Positions 1 through 9,059 are shown, counted from the first letter of the stretch. The stretch is 64,000 nt of DNA from Bacteroidetes bacterium GWF2_43_63 (GCA_001769275.1 MEOQ01000026.1:23431-87430), one strand, 5' to 3'. Notes: generated from the letters alone by a model not told the origin. Program-made: numbers and translations.

Positions 1-598
1 CCTTGTCTTCAAGCGACTTTTCAATGATGCTGTGTTGCAAAATCTGCTTTTCGATTGTAACAGTATCAAGAATAATTTTCTCAATAATTGTATCGGTTTT
101 CACTTGAGTATTGCCGGTAGCAAAATGCTCAAATCCAAAACTTAAAGGCTTTGCTGAAACACCCTTGTCACTAATATGACTCGTACTCAATTCATTTTCC
201 ACTTCATCGGAAGTAGCATTCAGTGCCGTTATACAACCAAGCTCATTCAGAGTAAGCAGAAAATCTTCCTTGTTTTTCAACCCGCCTGTTTCAATATAAA
301 AAAGTTTCGAAGTATCGGTTACAGCGAACGAATTCACCTGAATATTTTCAATGGAATAATCTGTTTTATTTTCAATTATAACATTGCTGATGCCGGTAAA
401 TTTCGCAGAATACTGCGCAAAAGGCCCTTTCAGATGATGGGTTTCCTTAACTGTTATATCGACTATTAACCGGGTTTTTGGTAGATAATATAAAACACCT
501 TCTTTTTTCAGCTTGGTGTCACTCTTAACTGGGATGACTCTAAAAGAATGACATGAGCTCAGGCCAATTACCAATAATATGAGAATGCTTGTACGCAT
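1..598 (-). CDS. DUF4831-family lipoprotein, N-terminal part only (runs off the window)
   Basis: Reading the minus strand from the ATG at 598 gives an open frame of about 199 codons that continues past base 1, so the C-terminus is missing. The N-terminus is a short hydrophobic signal ending in a lipobox-like GLSSC (Cys at residue 16), so I expect a lipoprotein. The motifs YYLPKT (about residues 37-42) and GPFAQYSAKFTGI (58-70) are those of the DUF4831 family, known from Bacteroidota and without an assigned function. It is divergent from aroB across 81 bases that hold a -7 box for each gene. Family assignment is from motif memory; cellular role unknown. Confidence 0.8.
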   Translation of the reverse strand, partial: MRTSILILLVIGLSSCHSFRVIPVKSDTKLKKEGVLYYLPKTRLIVDITVKETHHLKGPFAQYSAKFTGISNVIIENKTDYSIENIQVNSFAVTDTSKLFYIETGGLKNKEDFLLTLNELGCITALNATSDEVENELSTSHISDKGVSAKPLSFGFEHFATGNTQVKTDTIIEKIILDTVTIEKQILQHSIIEKSLEDK

Positions 599-609
599 GG
601 ATTTTTTTT

Positions 610-617
610 CAAAATTA
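610..617 (-). promoter_or_regulatory. Bacteroidota -7 box (TAATTTTG) for the DUF4831 gene
   Basis: The minus strand reads TAATTTTG, matching TAnnTTTG, 11 bases before the ATG at 598. No clear -33 TTTG was seen. A match to so short a motif is weak alone; its position makes it plausible. Confidence 0.45.
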
Positions 618-664
618 ATGAATTTCATCGAACTAAATCTATTACGGTTAAAGATTAAAACCTT

Positions 665-672
665 TACCTTTG
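665..672 (+). promoter_or_regulatory. -7 box (TACCTTTG) for aroB, implying a very short leader
   Basis: TACCTTTG lies only 7 bases before the aroB ATG at 680. With the usual box-to-start distance, the transcript would begin within a few bases of the ATG, so aroB mRNA may be leaderless or nearly so. No convincing -33 element was found. Confidence 0.5.
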
Positions 673-679
673 CAGCGGT

Positions 680-1771
680 ATGAATACAAAATCAGCCATA
701 CGGCTCGGCAGCAATAAATCGCCTGTCATCATAAGCGAGAATCATGTAAAAGATTTCAGAAGGTGGTGGCAGCTCCGCATTGGAACACATAAAACAACTC
801 CGGTAATTTTACTTATTGATGAGATTGTTTACGCCCTACATCATGACAAGATTGAAGACATTCTTAAAAATATGCCTGTTTCAGTATCCGAAATAAGGCA
901 AATTGCTGGAGGTGAGAACTGCAAACAATTCGAAAATGCAGGTCGCATTCTGACAGACTGGATTTCTGCGGGTATTACTAAGGACACGGTAATTATATGT
1001 ATTGGAGGCGGCTCCCTCACCGATCTGGGTGGTTTTATGGCTGCTATTTACAAACGCGGTCTGCGCACTGTCTACATCCCCACGTCGCTTTTATCAATGA
1101 CCGACGCCTCCCTGGGTGGGAAAAACGCCATCAATTGCGGTGAGGCCAAAAATCAACTGGGCACAATCCGCTTTCCTGAATTCACGTTCATCACAACGGC
1201 CTGGTTTACATCATTACCCCCATCCGAAATGAAATCAGGATATGCCGAAATTATGAAACATGCATTGCTCGACGGTCGCAGTTTTATAAAAACAATGCTT
1301 GGCATCAGAAATGCCGAAATCGCGCCTTCTGCCCAATTACTTATTCGGAGCATTCGTGTGAAAATGAAAATTGTGACCGACGATCCATATGAAAAGCATG
1401 GAAGGCACTGGCTTAATCTTGGACACAGTTTTGGGCACGCCTACGAAAGTTATTTTAATTCTTTGGGCAAAAGTATTTCTCACGGACATGCCGTTGCTCT
1501 TGGCCTTGCAGAAGCATTGTGCTTTTCTGTAAAATTGTCAGGATTTCCTCCTGCTGTCGCAGCCGATATCACAAAGTGGTTGAAAGAACAATTCGATTTT
1601 AATAATCTTCCGGGCTGGAACGATATCAGCGCCTATATTCTAAAAGATAAAAAAAATCTGTCCTCAGGAATTCGTCTGGTGCTAATGAAATCGCCCGGCA
1701 AACCCGTTATTCAAGATATGGATGAAGCTGTTTGCAAAGACATTCATGCCGGTTTCCTGAGCCAATTGTAA
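680..1771 (+). CDS. aroB: 3-dehydroquinate synthase
   Basis: This cytosolic enzyme converts DAHP to 3-dehydroquinate, the second step of the shikimate pathway, using NAD+ and a divalent metal. The 363-residue length is normal for AroB. The nucleotide-binding motif GGGSLTDLGGF is at residues 109-119, followed by TSLLSMTDASLGGKNAIN (135-152), the family's signature. Metal ligands are visible as the Glu of YAEIMKHA and the His residues of NLGHSFGHAYE and SHGHAVALG. The start at 680 is supported by the -7 box just upstream. It stands alone on the plus strand, convergent with the PpiD-like gene, with no other shikimate gene in the window. Confidence 0.95.
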   Translation: MNTKSAIRLGSNKSPVIISENHVKDFRRWWQLRIGTHKTTPVILLIDEIVYALHHDKIEDILKNMPVSVSEIRQIAGGENCKQFENAGRILTDWISAGITKDTVIICIGGGSLTDLGGFMAAIYKRGLRTVYIPTSLLSMTDASLGGKNAINCGEAKNQLGTIRFPEFTFITTAWFTSLPPSEMKSGYAEIMKHALLDGRSFIKTMLGIRNAEIAPSAQLLIRSIRVKMKIVTDDPYEKHGRHWLNLGHSFGHAYESYFNSLGKSISHGHAVALGLAEALCFSVKLSGFPPAVAADITKWLKEQFDFNNLPGWNDISAYILKDKKNLSSGIRLVLMKSPGKPVIQDMDEAVCKDIHAGFLSQL

Positions 1772-1787
1772 TTTATAGCGCATAAAA

Positions 1788-1809
1788 AAAGTGAGCCGAA
1801 GCTCACTTT
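1788..1809 (-). terminator. Intrinsic terminator of the PpiD-like gene, between convergent genes
   Basis: AAAGTGAGC and GCTCACTTT pair around a CGAA tetraloop. On the minus strand the stem continues into a run of seven T, a good terminator for the gene ending at 1827. On the plus strand the T-run is short, so termination of aroB there would be weaker. Confidence 0.8.
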
Positions 1810-1826
1810 ACTGAAATATCGTTTCT

Positions 1827-3971
1827 TTAGAAATATAGAATTCTATTGTCCTCAATATCAGCTTTTCGCTGCAAAGACTTGAACAACTCATAGTTTACTT
1901 TAGACTGGAAAAACTGCATTTTCTGAGCCATAATTGCTTTGGGATCAGCAGGCTGCGGTTCAACAACATCAAGCACCGTGTAAACAAAAATTCCCATTTC
2001 ACCTTTGACCGCTTTTGAAAGCTTGCCTTTTGGTGATGCAGTAATGTTTCCAATAATATCTGGCTCCGGGCCATATCCCGGCAACGAATATGTTGAAAAA
2101 GTTACATCAAATGTATCGACATCTGCTTGTATTTTTGTTGCCAGAGCTTCAACGGTAGCGGTTCCATTCAGCGCACTGTTCATCTTTTCCATCAGCATCT
2201 GAGCTTTCTTCTCTTTTTTGGCAAAGGGTTCTATAAGAGTCTTCACATCTTCAAAAGGAGCTTGTCCTTTTTCAGTCCGTGATTTCAAAACAGCGATAAC
2301 ATACTTGGTTTCTGTGTCAAGTGAAAATACTGTTGAAATTGCACTTGGCTCAGTTTCTTCGTTATAAGCCCAACGAACCACTTCACGCCCTTCAGCAATT
2401 CCTGCTAAAGTAAAATCCGTTGTTTTCACTTTGTCTGCAACACGTTTTGTATAGCCTTTATCAACAATGTTCTTTTCGAATGCTTCCGCTGTCTGACTTT
2501 CTGCAGCGAACACATTGGCCAGATTGTATATTGAATCACTCGTTGCAGGGCTTGGCTCAACCGTACGCTGAATTGTGGCGATCTTAACCTTGTTGATTGG
2601 TTTCGTTTTATCGATTACTTTAATAACATGATATCCAAACACAGTTTCCACCACAGTATAAGAACCATTAGCTCCTTCTACACAAGCCTTGTTGAATTCA
2701 GGGACCATCATTCCTTCCTGGAACCAGTCGAAATATCCTGCATTCTGTTTTACTGAGGGGTCATTACTGTTTGCAATTGCCACCTGCGAGAAGAACACAC
2801 TGTCTTTGCCTCTGACAACAGCCAAAAGACTATCTGCGACAAATTTCGCCTCTTCTTTTGTTCTGACAACAGCCGAATCAGCATTAGCTGCACCCTGATA
2901 AGCAATCAGAATATGTGATGCTTTGAGTGAATCCGGAATCATTTTCCGATCAAGCAATTTGTGCATGTAATAAATATTGTTTTCGATATAAGGCGCTACA
3001 AAAGTGCCAATGCCAGCTCCAAACAATGTGTCGGCTTTTACAGGGAGAACCTCACGACGCAAATATGAGCTATCCCATGTGAAATCAATGTCTGCATTTG
3101 AATTGATGAAAGCCAGAACATCTGTATTGGCCGTCTTTGTGAAACGGGAATAAATGGTGTCGACTTTTTCCTTCACTATTTTGTGATCTGTTACAGATGG
3201 CTTGACATCGAATATCACAAAATCAACAGCTGCTGTGGGTTCATCAAAGACAAAATCAAATTTGTGCTCTTCATAATATTTTTTCAATTCCTCGTCGGTA
3301 ACCGAAATAGTAGAATCACTAATTGAAGCATATCTCAACCCGGTATAAGTAGTTACAAATTTTCTGTTGCGGTCAGCATTTTCACGGTCAATGAAAGCCT
3401 TTGGCAAGTAAAAAGCTTTGTTTACCAACGATACATACTTGGTTCTGATTCTTTCTTCAATAATCATTTTTTCATACATCCGCCAGTTCTGCTGTTCCTC
3501 TGGCGTGCGCTCCTCAATGCTTTCAACATAAGTTGCAACCTGGTTGGGGTCAAAAACACCAGTTTCGGGGTTGGTAAAAAGCTGCTTGATCAATGGATGA
3601 ACATACTTTCCGGTGAAAAGCTCTCCAAGCTCAGCATCACTTACAGCCAAACCCAGCTTATCATATTCCTCTGCAAGGATAAGGCTTTCAACCATTTTGT
3701 CATACACTTCGTTACTTATCTGAAAGTTGTCCGAGGATGTAAACTGGATATCCTGTCCATATTGCATCAAATATTGAGCTTTACGCTCTTCAACTTTTGC
3801 TGAAAAATCCTGATAATTGACTTTTTCACCAAAAACAACAGCCAGGGGTTCAACCGACTTTTTCCCTCCGCTTGATGTCATGAAATCGCTTAAAACAAAG
3901 AGTGCTAAAGCAACACCGATGATGCCGATGAGTAAACCCGAATGTTTCCGTATTTTTCCAATGGTAGCCAT
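1827..3971 (-). CDS. PpiD-like membrane-anchored peptidyl-prolyl isomerase / chaperone
   Basis: The 714-residue protein has a short cytoplasmic start, one membrane segment (about residues 13-30), a SurA/PpiD-type N-terminal chaperone region, and a parvulin (PPIC) domain at about 350-450. That domain is recognised by KASHILIAYQG, a GYFDWFQEGMMVPEF stretch and FGYHVIKVIDK. A second helical region follows to the end. This is the architecture of PpiD, which faces the periplasm and helps outer membrane proteins fold after Sec export. It lies downstream of lptC with a 59-base gap containing its own -7 box, so it may be expressed both with and independently of the lptC operon. Isomerase activity is not certain, since PpiD parvulin domains are often inactive. 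Confidence 0.9.
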   Translation of the reverse strand: MATIGKIRKHSGLLIGIIGVALALFVLSDFMTSSGGKKSVEPLAVVFGEKVNYQDFSAKVEERKAQYLMQYGQDIQFTSSDNFQISNEVYDKMVESLILAEEYDKLGLAVSDAELGELFTGKYVHPLIKQLFTNPETGVFDPNQVATYVESIEERTPEEQQNWRMYEKMIIEERIRTKYVSLVNKAFYLPKAFIDRENADRNRKFVTTYTGLRYASISDSTISVTDEELKKYYEEHKFDFVFDEPTAAVDFVIFDVKPSVTDHKIVKEKVDTIYSRFTKTANTDVLAFINSNADIDFTWDSSYLRREVLPVKADTLFGAGIGTFVAPYIENNIYYMHKLLDRKMIPDSLKASHILIAYQGAANADSAVVRTKEEAKFVADSLLAVVRGKDSVFFSQVAIANSNDPSVKQNAGYFDWFQEGMMVPEFNKACVEGANGSYTVVETVFGYHVIKVIDKTKPINKVKIATIQRTVEPSPATSDSIYNLANVFAAESQTAEAFEKNIVDKGYTKRVADKVKTTDFTLAGIAEGREVVRWAYNEETEPSAISTVFSLDTETKYVIAVLKSRTEKGQAPFEDVKTLIEPFAKKEKKAQMLMEKMNSALNGTATVEALATKIQADVDTFDVTFSTYSLPGYGPEPDIIGNITASPKGKLSKAVKGEMGIFVYTVLDVVEPQPADPKAIMAQKMQFFQSKVNYELFKSLQRKADIEDNRILYF

Positions 3972-4002
3972 TCTTCTTATATTTTATTTAAAAAAACGAG
4001 TG

Positions 4003-4010
4003 CAAAGGTA
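4003..4010 (-). promoter_or_regulatory. -7 box (TACCTTTG) for the PpiD-like gene
   Basis: The minus strand reads TACCTTTG 31 bases before the ATG at 3971, within the gap after lptC. It suggests a separate promoter inside the otherwise continuous minus-strand operon. Confidence 0.45.
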
Positions 4011-4030
4011 ATCATTTTGAACAAACAGTC

Positions 4031-4630
4031 CTATTCTGAGGCATTTTTATCGTCTTTAATTTCAATTTCCCCCTTGGGCCTCAGGATTCTGTACTGATCG
4101 AAACTTTCGTCCGATTCAAATCCATCACCCCAGATAATCTTGTCCGGAGTAATAATTTTTATAAAAACGTTGGAATAAACCCGGTTGGCCTTTTCATCCC
4201 AGATCAAATGGTCAGTATACATCTTTTCGGAATCTGCTGTAATGATAACAACATCATACTTGACCTCAATGCGCTGCAATTCGTCGAAACGCTCTCCATA
4301 CCTTGCAGTCAACACAGTCTCCTCTCGCCCGAGCGAATCGTAAAAAATCACTTTCAAACCATCCGTCAGTTTAAGAATGCCTTTCTGATCCTTGCTTTCA
4401 TACCTCTTCGTCACCGGAGCGGTAAGACAGGCCTCAATGTGGCCGCTGTCGCTATAATACATGGTCACATCCAATGCCTGTTCAACCGGAAGCGTGTCTT
4501 TGACGGCCACTTCCTGTATACTGTTCATGGAGTTGCCACATGAAAAAATCATTGTGACTGCAAAAGCAGCCACAATGATGATTTTTAATGATTTATAGTT
4601 GCGAACCACCGTATTATCGGCTTCTGACAA
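4031..4630 (-). CDS. lptC: LPS export ABC transporter periplasmic protein LptC
   Basis: At 199 residues it matches the LptC family: one N-terminal membrane segment or signal (residues 15-31, ending in a lipobox-like FSCG), then a beta-jellyroll with the expected LTARYGERFDELQRIEVKYDV stretch split across strands and a later HLIWDEKANRVYSN segment. LptC passes lipopolysaccharide from the inner-membrane LptBFG complex to the LptA bridge. The start at 4630 overlaps the end of the upstream TPR gene by 17 bases, which suggests co-translation. The FSCG cysteine leaves open whether it is a lipoprotein or a bitopic protein. Confidence 0.88.
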   Translation of the reverse strand: MSEADNTVVRNYKSLKIIIVAAFAVTMIFSCGNSMNSIQEVAVKDTLPVEQALDVTMYYSDSGHIEACLTAPVTKRYESKDQKGILKLTDGLKVIFYDSLGREETVLTARYGERFDELQRIEVKYDVVIITADSEKMYTDHLIWDEKANRVYSNVFIKIITPDKIIWGDGFESDESFDQYRILRPKGEIEIKDDKNASE

Positions 4631-6047
4631 CGGTCGACTCAGTGTACCAGCATGATACTGTGTAGCTGGATCCTACAGAGATATTTTCAAAAAACAGTTC
4701 TTCAGAGTTCGGAAATCCACCGTAGCAGGCATTGTAATTAGCATTTGCAGCATTAATGACGTTTTCGTCGGTCGAAACAGACTTGGCTTTTGCATATTTA
4801 TCGGCGGCAGCCCAGTAGCCGGCTTTTTTGCTAACCGGAGTTTCGCCTCCGCAACTCGATGCCGTTGAATAATATAAGTCACCAATTAATAAATAAGGCC
4901 TTCCATCATTTGGATTCAGACTGGCCGACTGCAAAGCAGCATTGCGAGCGTTGGCAAATTGATTCAAATTGCGGTATGCGTCTGCAAGATTGAGGTACGC
5001 TTCGGCTTTCTGAATCGGATCTTCGAGACCACCAACAGCTTCGCTCAGATATTTAACTGCACTACTGAAATTCTTGATTTTCAAAAACGACTTTCCAAGA
5101 GCCAACGCGGAGGTAGGTGTTGGAGACTGTTTGTAGAGTTCTTCTGCAGCATTGAAATACAAGGGGTCTTCAGTGCAGCTTTTCTTTTCCATCAGCTGGG
5201 TTAGCTTCAGCAGCCAGTTCAGGTCTGATTTCTTTGTTTCAAATTTTGCACTATTGATGGCTATTATCTGCTCACAATTTGCCCATGGATCGAATAAGCT
5301 ATTGATGTTGTTCTCAGCAATTTCGTAAATCTCAATTTTTCTATTGATTTTTACAGAATCTGCAGGATTGGCCTTGAGTTCCTGCCTGTAGATGTCCAGC
5401 TGATACTCTGCAACAGTCATTGCAACATCGTAATTTTCATAAATTATAGCAGTATCAAGCTTTCCGGCACGAATCATTTCATCGGTCACTTTGTAGAAGA
5501 TTGACAGTACTGCAGCTTCACTTTCATTGCCCTGAACCTTTATGGATTTCTCAAGGGTATAATAAATAAGCTCAATCTCTTGAGGGCGATAGGTGTACAA
5601 ATCATACCCTTTTCTGCCGAGAACATAACCTTCGCCATACATTCTTGCACAGCCAAAAGCTTCAATATTGCGATCATACAACAACATCAGCGTATCAATG
5701 CATAATTCTTTTGCAGCACTGTCAGGAGCATTGTCAATCATGTATCCGACAATACGCACTCCATCAAGGTAAAGGTTCTGACTAATCAATGGGGTATTGT
5801 CGAAACAATATCTCCAGGGACCCAGGGTATATTTAATTGCTTCCCCTTTGTATTTGGAGTCTCTCCATTGTTTAAAATTCTCGCGATACAGAGAGAAATT
5901 TTTTACGCCATTAACGCTATCGATGCCGTATTTTGGACCTTTAATGCTGCACGACAAAGGAAATCGGATGCTATCCTGAGCATTCACTGACTGAAACAAT
6001 GGTAACATCAGTGCAAAAACAAGAATGAAATTTAAAACGGTTTTCAT
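4614..6047 (-). CDS. Secreted tetratricopeptide-repeat protein
   Basis: This 477-residue protein has a cleavable signal peptide ending near VNAQD (about residues 21-25) and helical TPR-like repeats in its C-terminal half, for example ALALGKSFLKIKNFSSAVKY and AYLNLADAYRNLNQFANARN. It probably acts in the periplasm as a protein-interaction scaffold. It sits 12 bases after the outer membrane protein gene and overlaps lptC by 17 bases, so it belongs to the coaX-lptC operon. That placement hints at an envelope-assembly role, but I recognise no specific family function. Confidence 0.8.
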   Translation of the reverse strand: MKTVLNFILVFALMLPLFQSVNAQDSIRFPLSCSIKGPKYGIDSVNGVKNFSLYRENFKQWRDSKYKGEAIKYTLGPWRYCFDNTPLISQNLYLDGVRIVGYMIDNAPDSAAKELCIDTLMLLYDRNIEAFGCARMYGEGYVLGRKGYDLYTYRPQEIELIYYTLEKSIKVQGNESEAAVLSIFYKVTDEMIRAGKLDTAIIYENYDVAMTVAEYQLDIYRQELKANPADSVKINRKIEIYEIAENNINSLFDPWANCEQIIAINSAKFETKKSDLNWLLKLTQLMEKKSCTEDPLYFNAAEELYKQSPTPTSALALGKSFLKIKNFSSAVKYLSEAVGGLEDPIQKAEAYLNLADAYRNLNQFANARNAALQSASLNPNDGRPYLLIGDLYYSTASSCGGETPVSKKAGYWAAADKYAKAKSVSTDENVINAANANYNACYGGFPNSEELFFENISVGSSYTVSCWYTESTVVRSR

Positions 6048-6059
6048 GACTCTATAATT

Positions 6060-7367
6060 CTAATTGTACTTTTTCTTTTCAAACCAACGCTCTTTCAGAG
6101 AAATTCCCAAAACAAACCTTATGTAGTTTTCCTCTATCAGATTCTGGTTGGTGGTCCCCATTTTCCCAAATTCAATGCCCGTTGTTATAACAGAACGTTG
6201 CAGTCGCGGATAAATGGATTTCAACGGCCAGGTGCAGCCAAAACTTATGCCAACTTTTGACAACTCCTCACCCTTAAGCGATAAATAAGTCTGATCGTAG
6301 TGCACCCCACCATACCACGTCATTCTTTTAATATACTTTTTAGTCGCCAAATTGTCCGGCGTGTATGAAAATCCGGCATTGACAGATAAACTGTTTTTCA
6401 ATGAATCTGATTCGCCGAAAGCAGTGAATCCTGACCAGTCCTGCATTTTGAAATCAGCTCCGAATGACCAATTCTGGTCTTTAGTCAATAAAAAGCCGCC
6501 AGAAATGCTCATTGGCAGAGAAACGGAACCCTTTACTCCATCATTGACACCCGTCGTATCAATAATAATCTCATTGCCACCGACAGAATAGTATCGCATG
6601 GCGAGCAGACTCTGCTTTGCATTGAGTTCGCCCGGAAGGCCAAAAGCAGCACCCAGGATAAGTCTTGTTTTCTGTGGTGTCACAGAATCTCTTCTCAGAA
6701 TAATTTCATATTGCACTCCAGCGTCGAATGCAAAGTCGCCAACATATCTCGATGACATTGTTTTTGTGTTGTAATAGGCAGAAGTATCAAAGACAATTCT
6801 TCGGGTCTGCGATAATGATCCAAAAACGTATGAAACATTTGCGCCAATACTCAGGTTGTCGAAAAGTTCAACTGCATGGCCCATCCAGAATTTGTTGAAG
6901 CCTCCACTCCCTTCATATTTCGCCGTATAATTTGCCAGCGAATCGATGGGAAACGTTGTCTCAAGATTGTATCCTACAGAACTATAAGGCTGAAGACCAA
7001 AGGCCATTCCCCAGTTTTTTGCGGCCTTAAAGGCAAACGAGAAACTATTCAAAGAACCTGACATTCGGTTGGATGTCTGAGAAGCAGTATTCTGATTCGA
7101 ATAATTGCCTTTAAAACCACCGTTGAAAAGCATGGGAAGCGAATCCTGATCATGCAACAAGATAGTATAAGAAGCAGGGTTGAACGAATTAATTGCGTAG
7201 CGGTCGCGGAAAGCTGCTGTCAGTCCACCCATGGAAAAAGAAATAGGCTCTGTGTTATTTTGTAACTCTCCAAGTCCGTATCTGGAATAAGGCGATACCA
7301 CAAAGGACTGAGCCTTAATTTGGAAGGTGGAGATAAGTAAAATCAGTACGACAAAGTAAATTTTCAT
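6060..7367 (-). CDS. Predicted outer membrane beta-barrel protein
   Basis: It is 435 residues long with a signal peptide ending at IKAQS (about residue 20) and alternating hydrophobic/polar strands throughout. The N-terminal SPYSRYGLGE...SMGGL region and the strand-rich remainder resemble Bacteroidota OmpP1/FadL-like or PorV-like barrels. Its ATG overlaps the coaX stop by four bases (ATGA), so translation is probably coupled. The position between coaX and lptC is one I associate with Bacteroidota genomes, but no substrate or partner can be read from the sequence. Confidence 0.75.
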   Translation of the reverse strand: MKIYFVVLILLISTFQIKAQSFVVSPYSRYGLGELQNNTEPISFSMGGLTAAFRDRYAINSFNPASYTILLHDQDSLPMLFNGGFKGNYSNQNTASQTSNRMSGSLNSFSFAFKAAKNWGMAFGLQPYSSVGYNLETTFPIDSLANYTAKYEGSGGFNKFWMGHAVELFDNLSIGANVSYVFGSLSQTRRIVFDTSAYYNTKTMSSRYVGDFAFDAGVQYEIILRRDSVTPQKTRLILGAAFGLPGELNAKQSLLAMRYYSVGGNEIIIDTTGVNDGVKGSVSLPMSISGGFLLTKDQNWSFGADFKMQDWSGFTAFGESDSLKNSLSVNAGFSYTPDNLATKKYIKRMTWYGGVHYDQTYLSLKGEELSKVGISFGCTWPLKSIYPRLQRSVITTGIEFGKMGTTNQNLIEENYIRFVLGISLKERWFEKKKYN

Positions 7368-8104
7368 GGATTCAGGTTCAGCAAATGATTCAGTCCTACA
7401 AGAACAATTTTTGGGACTGCAAAGATGTGATTTTCATGGGAAATATCAAAATATCCGGCATCTCCCCCACCTAAATAAACAGGGGCTTTGTTATCGTGTT
7501 CAACAAATTTGTCTATTCTGTATCGAATTTCAGCTAAACATCCATTCATTACACCACTCAGAATAGAATCTTTGGTCGACTTTCCCATTTCTTCGAATTT
7601 GTTCTCTGGCTCGATTAACGGCAGCTTTGCCGTAAAATTGTGCAGCGACCTCAACCGTAAACTGATTCCCGGACTGATGGCCCCGCCGGTATAATGTCCG
7701 TTGCTGTCAACATAATCAAATGTAATGGCAGTTCCAACCTGAATGACAAGAAAAGGAAATACACTTTTCGTTAGAAATGCTGCACCACAAACCGCGGCCC
7801 ACCGATCTTCGCCCAAGGTTTCCATAGTCCTGTACTCAGACTTGACGGGAGCAATTTTACAATCCTTTACTGAAACAAAAGCATTGGACTTAAAATAATC
7901 CGTTTCAGATTCAGAAAGTGCCGTAACCGACGAAAATATTCTGCGCGAAGCCGGGAATTTTTTCAAAAGTGCTTCAATAAACTCAATCGAAAAAGATTCA
8001 GCGCCGGATTCCAGGATATTTTCACCTGAAAAAACAGCGTATTTACAGCGTGTATTCCCAATGTCGATGGTCAGATTCAAATTCACAGGGTAAAGGTACA
8101 TCAA
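7364..8104 (-). CDS. coaX: Type III pantothenate kinase
   Basis: This cytosolic kinase phosphorylates pantothenate in the first committed step of coenzyme A synthesis. At 246 residues it has the normal CoaX length. The ASKHA-fold phosphate loop LTIDIGNTRCKYAVF lies near residues 11-25, GEDRWAAVCGAAF gives the dimer/active-site region, and VGTAITFDYV with GGAISPGISLRLRSLHNFTAKLP completes the signature. The ATG at 8104 is followed at once by a second ATG, and either could be used. It heads the minus-strand operon that runs to lptC and is divergent from tRNA-Phe. Confidence 0.95.
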   Translation of the reverse strand: MMYLYPVNLNLTIDIGNTRCKYAVFSGENILESGAESFSIEFIEALLKKFPASRRIFSSVTALSESETDYFKSNAFVSVKDCKIAPVKSEYRTMETLGEDRWAAVCGAAFLTKSVFPFLVIQVGTAITFDYVDSNGHYTGGAISPGISLRLRSLHNFTAKLPLIEPENKFEEMGKSTKDSILSGVMNGCLAEIRYRIDKFVEHDNKAPVYLGGGDAGYFDISHENHIFAVPKIVLVGLNHLLNLNP

Positions 8105-8110
8105 AAAAAT

Positions 8111-8141
8111 TTTGTCAGATAAAAATATCGTTATATATTTG
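8111..8141 (+). promoter_or_regulatory. Full Bacteroidota promoter (TTTG-N19-TATATTTG) for tRNA-Phe
   Basis: A -33 element TTTG (8111-8114) and a -7 box TATATTTG (8134-8141) are separated by 19 bases, the established spacing for the Bacteroidota primary sigma factor. The tRNA starts 16 bases after the box. It is the best promoter match I found in the window. Confidence 0.8.
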
Positions 8142-8156
8142 CACTCCCAAAAAGGA

Positions 8157-8229
8157 GGCGTCGTAGCTCAGTAGGTAGAGCAGCGGACTGAAAATCCGTG
8201 TGTCACTGGTTCAATTCCAGTCGATGCCA
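8157..8229 (+). tRNA. tRNA-Phe (anticodon GAA)
   Basis: The 73-nt cloverleaf has a 7-bp acceptor stem (GGCGTCG with CGATGCC, one G-U pair), a D-arm with GTAGCTCAGTAGGTAGAGC, an anticodon stem-loop GCGGA-CTGAAAA-TCCGT exposing GAA, and a T-arm containing GGTTCAATTCC. The discriminator base is A at 8229. The 3' CCA is not encoded, so it must be added after transcription. It is a single tRNA, not part of a cluster. Confidence 0.97.
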
Positions 8230-8235
8230 CAAAAA

Positions 8236-8258
8236 AAGCCGGATTATTCCGGCTTTTT
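8236..8258. terminator. Bidirectional terminator between tRNA-Phe and the DUF4476 gene
   Basis: AGCCGGA and TCCGGCT pair around a TTAT loop, flanked by an A-run on the left and a T-run on the right. It can end the tRNA transcript on the plus strand and the convergent gene ending at 8277 on the minus strand. Confidence 0.85.
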
Positions 8259-8276
8259 TCATTTGAGTCAGGTTTT

Positions 8277-9044
8277 TCACCAGACACCGATATAGCGATA
8301 GAATTCATCAGCATTTGAGTTGAAAGTAAAAGCGTCGTTGATGAGAAAAATATTTCCTTTATCGATAACAAACATGTAAGCAGTTTTAGCCAGTTTCAGA
8401 CGGTTGGAGTCAAAGGTAAGCATCAACATGAGTTCGCGCAGCTGAGCTGAAGTGACCCCGCTGACAGAAATTGCGGTGTAGGCCATTCTAACCCGGGTTT
8501 CATCAAATGCTTCACGACGCATCGAAGAAAGCAGCATCCCAAAAGCATCGGGCGACATACCCATCGGAACATATCCGGTATTGCCATAAGAGTAACCACT
8601 GTAGTATCCACTGCTGCTTCCATAACTATCTCCATGTCCATTTCCATGCCCGTTTCCGTGTCCATTTCCGTGTCCATAACCGTTTCCGTTGCTGTAACCA
8701 GATACGGGATTGAGGTTTTCGGTACGAAGAATTACAAATACACCGAATCGGTCGATGGTGCCATAAATTCTTTTATTGGGCATGATGTCGACGGATCCTC
8801 TGAATAAGCGATCAACCATCAAACCACTCAGGGTCATTGATTCGCGGAAAACTTCCATGCCGTGGCGTCCGTGATCCAGCCGTGAAATAATAACTGAGCC
8901 AGCGTAACTATCATACTGACGACCGTCAATGACAACATAGAAATCGGCGTTTTCGTTGATTGTGATGGTCAATTCCGAATAAGCTGTTGCGAACATAGCC
9001 GGCATAAAGGCCATCAGGGCGAGTAAGAGTGTAAATTTTTTCAT
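8277..9044 (-). CDS. Exported DUF4476-domain protein with a His/Gly repeat linker
   Basis: The 255-residue product has a signal peptide (cleavage near residue 19-21), an N-terminal beta-rich domain (to about 110), a linker built from repeated GHGN units, and a C-terminal helical DUF4476 domain (about 160-250; signature FDSNRLKLAKTAYMFV). DUF4476 is common in Bacteroidota and metazoan proteins and has no settled function. The His/Gly linker could bind metal, which is inference only. Unlike most genes here it has a strong Shine-Dalgarno sequence 7 bases before the ATG. It is monocistronic, bounded by terminators on both sides. Confidence 0.85.
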   Translation of the reverse strand: MKKFTLLLALMAFMPAMFATAYSELTITINENADFYVVIDGRQYDSYAGSVIISRLDHGRHGMEVFRESMTLSGLMVDRLFRGSVDIMPNKRIYGTIDRFGVFVILRTENLNPVSGYSNGNGYGHGNGHGNGHGNGHGDSYGSSSGYYSGYSYGNTGYVPMGMSPDAFGMLLSSMRREAFDETRVRMAYTAISVSGVTSAQLRELMLMLTFDSNRLKLAKTAYMFVIDKGNIFLINDAFTFNSNADEFYRYIGVW

Positions 9045-9051
9045 GGCTTGT

Positions 9052-9059
9052 TCCTCCTT
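9052..9059 (-). promoter_or_regulatory. Unusually strong Shine-Dalgarno site (AAGGAGGA)
   Basis: The minus strand reads AAGGAGGA, a near-complete anti-SD complement, 7 bases before the ATG at 9044. Most other genes in the window have no such site, as expected for Bacteroidota, so this start is unusually well marked and the gene may be highly translated. Confidence 0.7.
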
